DNA from: Lachnospiraceae bacterium
Lineage (GTDB): Bacteria > Bacillota > Clostridia > Lachnospirales > Lachnospiraceae
Assembly (NCBI GenBank): GCA_902363825.1
Contig: CABJBK010000010.1
Span: 47,364-111,363 of the forward strand
Direction of reading: 5' to 3'
DNA: 64,000 bases
Below are positions 63,139 to 64,000 of the stretch, piece after piece. A program made the position numbers and the translations under genes. Positions within the stretch are counted from its first letter, which is position 1, and every line of letters begins with the position of its first letter. A model generated the notes under the pieces. The model had not been told where the DNA came from. It did no database searches and saw nothing but the letters and a program-made list of their open reading frames with translations.

Positions 63139-63893
63139 ATATCACTCTTTTCAAATTTTTTTTTGCCCAGTATTATACCAAACACAGAATAAATAGAAAC
63201 CAGCATAAGTAATACACCTAAGCATTTCCACTCACATTTTCCCACATCTGAGTTTACTATCTTTTCTACATAGTATATTGGGACAAAATATTTTACATAA
63301 GAAAACTCTTTTAAATACATGAAAGCCAACCACACAAAAATAAATATACCCATTGCCTGAAATGATTTTTTATACGCACCTAAAAACAATGAAATATTCA
63401 CCGTAAATATGAAACATAGCAAAATTGCCAATATATTCACAAGGTAATATAGCAATTCTCCCTTCCTGCAAAACTCTGGAACTGCGATATCCGCTCTCCT
63501 TATCGTAAATAAATAGAAACATATAATTGAAGTTATAATAAAAATCAACGTCGTAATAACTGCTAATATAAGATATGCAGTATTTTTAGCCAGATATATT
63601 TTCTTTCTATTATTAATCCGTTGCGTATATAACTGGATACTTTTATTTTCTATTTCTCCCCTCAAAGATCTAATCGCACAAACAGAGAGTATGATAAAAT
63701 AGATAAAACACATATATACAAAAGTATACATTTCAGATGCAAAAGCTAAACCAGACACTTTCTGCCCTCCTACATAAGTAAAAGATTTTGAGTTCATGGC
63801 AAGCCCTATCGAATACATAATAGGAATAAACAACATAGAAACCATCAAAAGAAAATCTTTATGTTTAATAATTTTGATAAGCTCTATTTTCAC
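63135..63893 (-). CDS. ABC-2 type permease, start at IS boundary
   Basis: A 252-residue protein with six membrane segments, in ABC-2 permease style (KIELIKIIKHKDFLLMVSML at the N-terminus, then a large extracytoplasmic loop, and RINNRKKIYLAKNTAYLILA). The only available start is a GTG at 63893, directly at the edge of the insertion sequence. No ribosome site precedes it, because the bases upstream are the IS end. The natural start codon and any upstream gene (for example the partner ATPase) were therefore probably displaced or lost. It overlaps the CPBP gene by 4 bases. Function inferred: export or resistance of a peptide-like substrate. Confidence 0.78.
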   Translation of the reverse strand: MKIELIKIIKHKDFLLMVSMLFIPIMYSIGLAMNSKSFTYVGGQKVSGLAFASEMYTFVYMCFIYFIILSVCAIRSLRGEIENKSIQLYTQRINNRKKIYLAKNTAYLILAVITTLIFIITSIICFYLFTIRRADIAVPEFCRKGELLYYLVNILAILLCFIFTVNISLFLGAYKKSFQAMGIFIFVWLAFMYLKEFSYVKYFVPIYYVEKIVNSDVGKCEWKCLGVLLMLVSIYSVFGIILGKKKFEKSDI

Positions 63894-63916
63894 GGGAGTA
63901 TCCCAAAGTTTGTGTA

Positions 63917-63960
63917 AACCTCCAAACTGATGTAAGATAAAATTACTCAGTTTGGAGGTT
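63917..63960 (+). promoter_or_regulatory. Hairpin masking the transposase ribosome site
   Basis: AACCTCCAAACTGA (63917-63930) pairs perfectly with TCAGTTTGGAGGTT (63947-63960) around a 16-base loop. The right arm contains GGAGG of the transposase, so read-through transcripts from outside would hide the ribosome site. Confidence 0.75.
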
Positions 63961-63966
63961 ATTTTT

Positions 63967-64000
63967 ATGGCAAGAAGAAAAGACAGCCCACAAAAAGCAG
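63967..64000 (+). CDS. IS256-family transposase, N-terminal 11 codons only
   Basis: ATG at 63967 with GGAGG 8 bases upstream; the visible product is MARRKDSPQKA, a common beginning of IS256-type transposases in Lachnospiraceae. The remainder lies outside the window. The call rests on this short N-terminus and the preceding terminal repeat. Confidence 0.65.
   Translation, partial: MARRKDSPQKA

Larger units (their letters stand above)
63894..64000 (+). mobile_element. IS256-family insertion sequence, left end, cut by window edge
   Basis: The sequence from about 63894 begins with GGGAGTATCCCAAAGTTTG, which reads as the terminal repeat of an IS256-type element (on the other strand it ends ACACAAACTTTGGGATACTCCC, split here only as description). 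A hairpin and the start of a transposase follow. Only the left 107 bases are present. The exact border is uncertain by a few bases, because the other end and the target duplication lie outside. Confidence 0.72.

Overview
The window looks like a chromosomal segment of a spore-forming, probably motile Firmicute of the Lachnospiraceae (Roseburia/Agathobacter-like). This is inferred from gene content and family style, because no rRNA is present. Pointers are sporulation genes (spoIIP, gpr, a GerMN lipoprotein), a chemotaxis receptor, a giant fused 2-hydroxyacyl-CoA-dehydratase-type protein, a Lachnospiraceae-style PD-(D/E)XK nuclease and strong GGAGG ribosome sites. Base composition is moderate up to about 60.4 kb and then turns clearly AT-rich. 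No tRNA, rRNA or CRISPR array was found, and no intergenic gap exceeds 300 bases.

Layout. 1-7.9 kb: lepA (cut by the window edge), an Rpn-like nuclease, an iron alcohol dehydrogenase, spoIIP and gpr on the minus strand, then rpsT on the plus strand with its own promoter and leader hairpin. 6.9-14.1 kb: a minus-strand operon comEA - response regulator - histidine kinase - GerMN lipoprotein - comEC - holA. Together these recall the Bacillus order comE-holA-rpsT-gpr-spoIIP-lepA, with a two-component system and lipoprotein between comEA and comEC, and two extra genes before lepA. 14.1-21.8 kb: arginine biosynthesis, argC-GNAT-argJ-argB-argD plus a solitary solute-binding protein, divergent from argG. 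Two ArgR-like boxes lie between the divergent promoters. 21.9-23.7 kb: a secreted repeat protein and a decayed paralog of it.

23.8-30.5 kb: glnS - DUF2225 - MocR-type regulator, an amidase lipoprotein, a rhomboid-fold protein with a zinc ribbon, and a LysM protein with a Q/N/M-rich tandem repeat. 30.7-37.3 kb (plus strand): a 1418-residue activator/dehydratase fusion and htpG with a perfect CIRCE element. 37.4-48.6 kb: an apparent minus-strand operon SGNH lipoprotein - addB - addA - maf - small ORF - flavoprotein - PrsA-like foldase.

48.7-56.9 kb: a phosphate regulon, pstS-pstC-pstA-pstB-phoU, then from a second promoter a Na/Pi cotransporter and phoP-phoR-like genes. Direct repeats resembling PhoP sites precede pstS. 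The PstS protein appears circularly permuted. 57-60.3 kb: a chemotaxis receptor, RNase H with an N-terminal RNA-binding domain, and an unknown protein with an internal duplication. 60.4-63.9 kb: an AT-rich, probably transferred cluster (ABC exporter, small membrane protein, CPBP protease-like protein, ABC-2 permease). The end of an IS256-type insertion sequence abuts the permease start, and its transposase runs off the window.

The most noteworthy items are the permuted PstS, the comE operon carrying a two-component system, the AT-rich export cluster cut by an IS, the double-activator fusion and the decayed secreted paralog. I did not find a clearly new defence or RNA-guided system.
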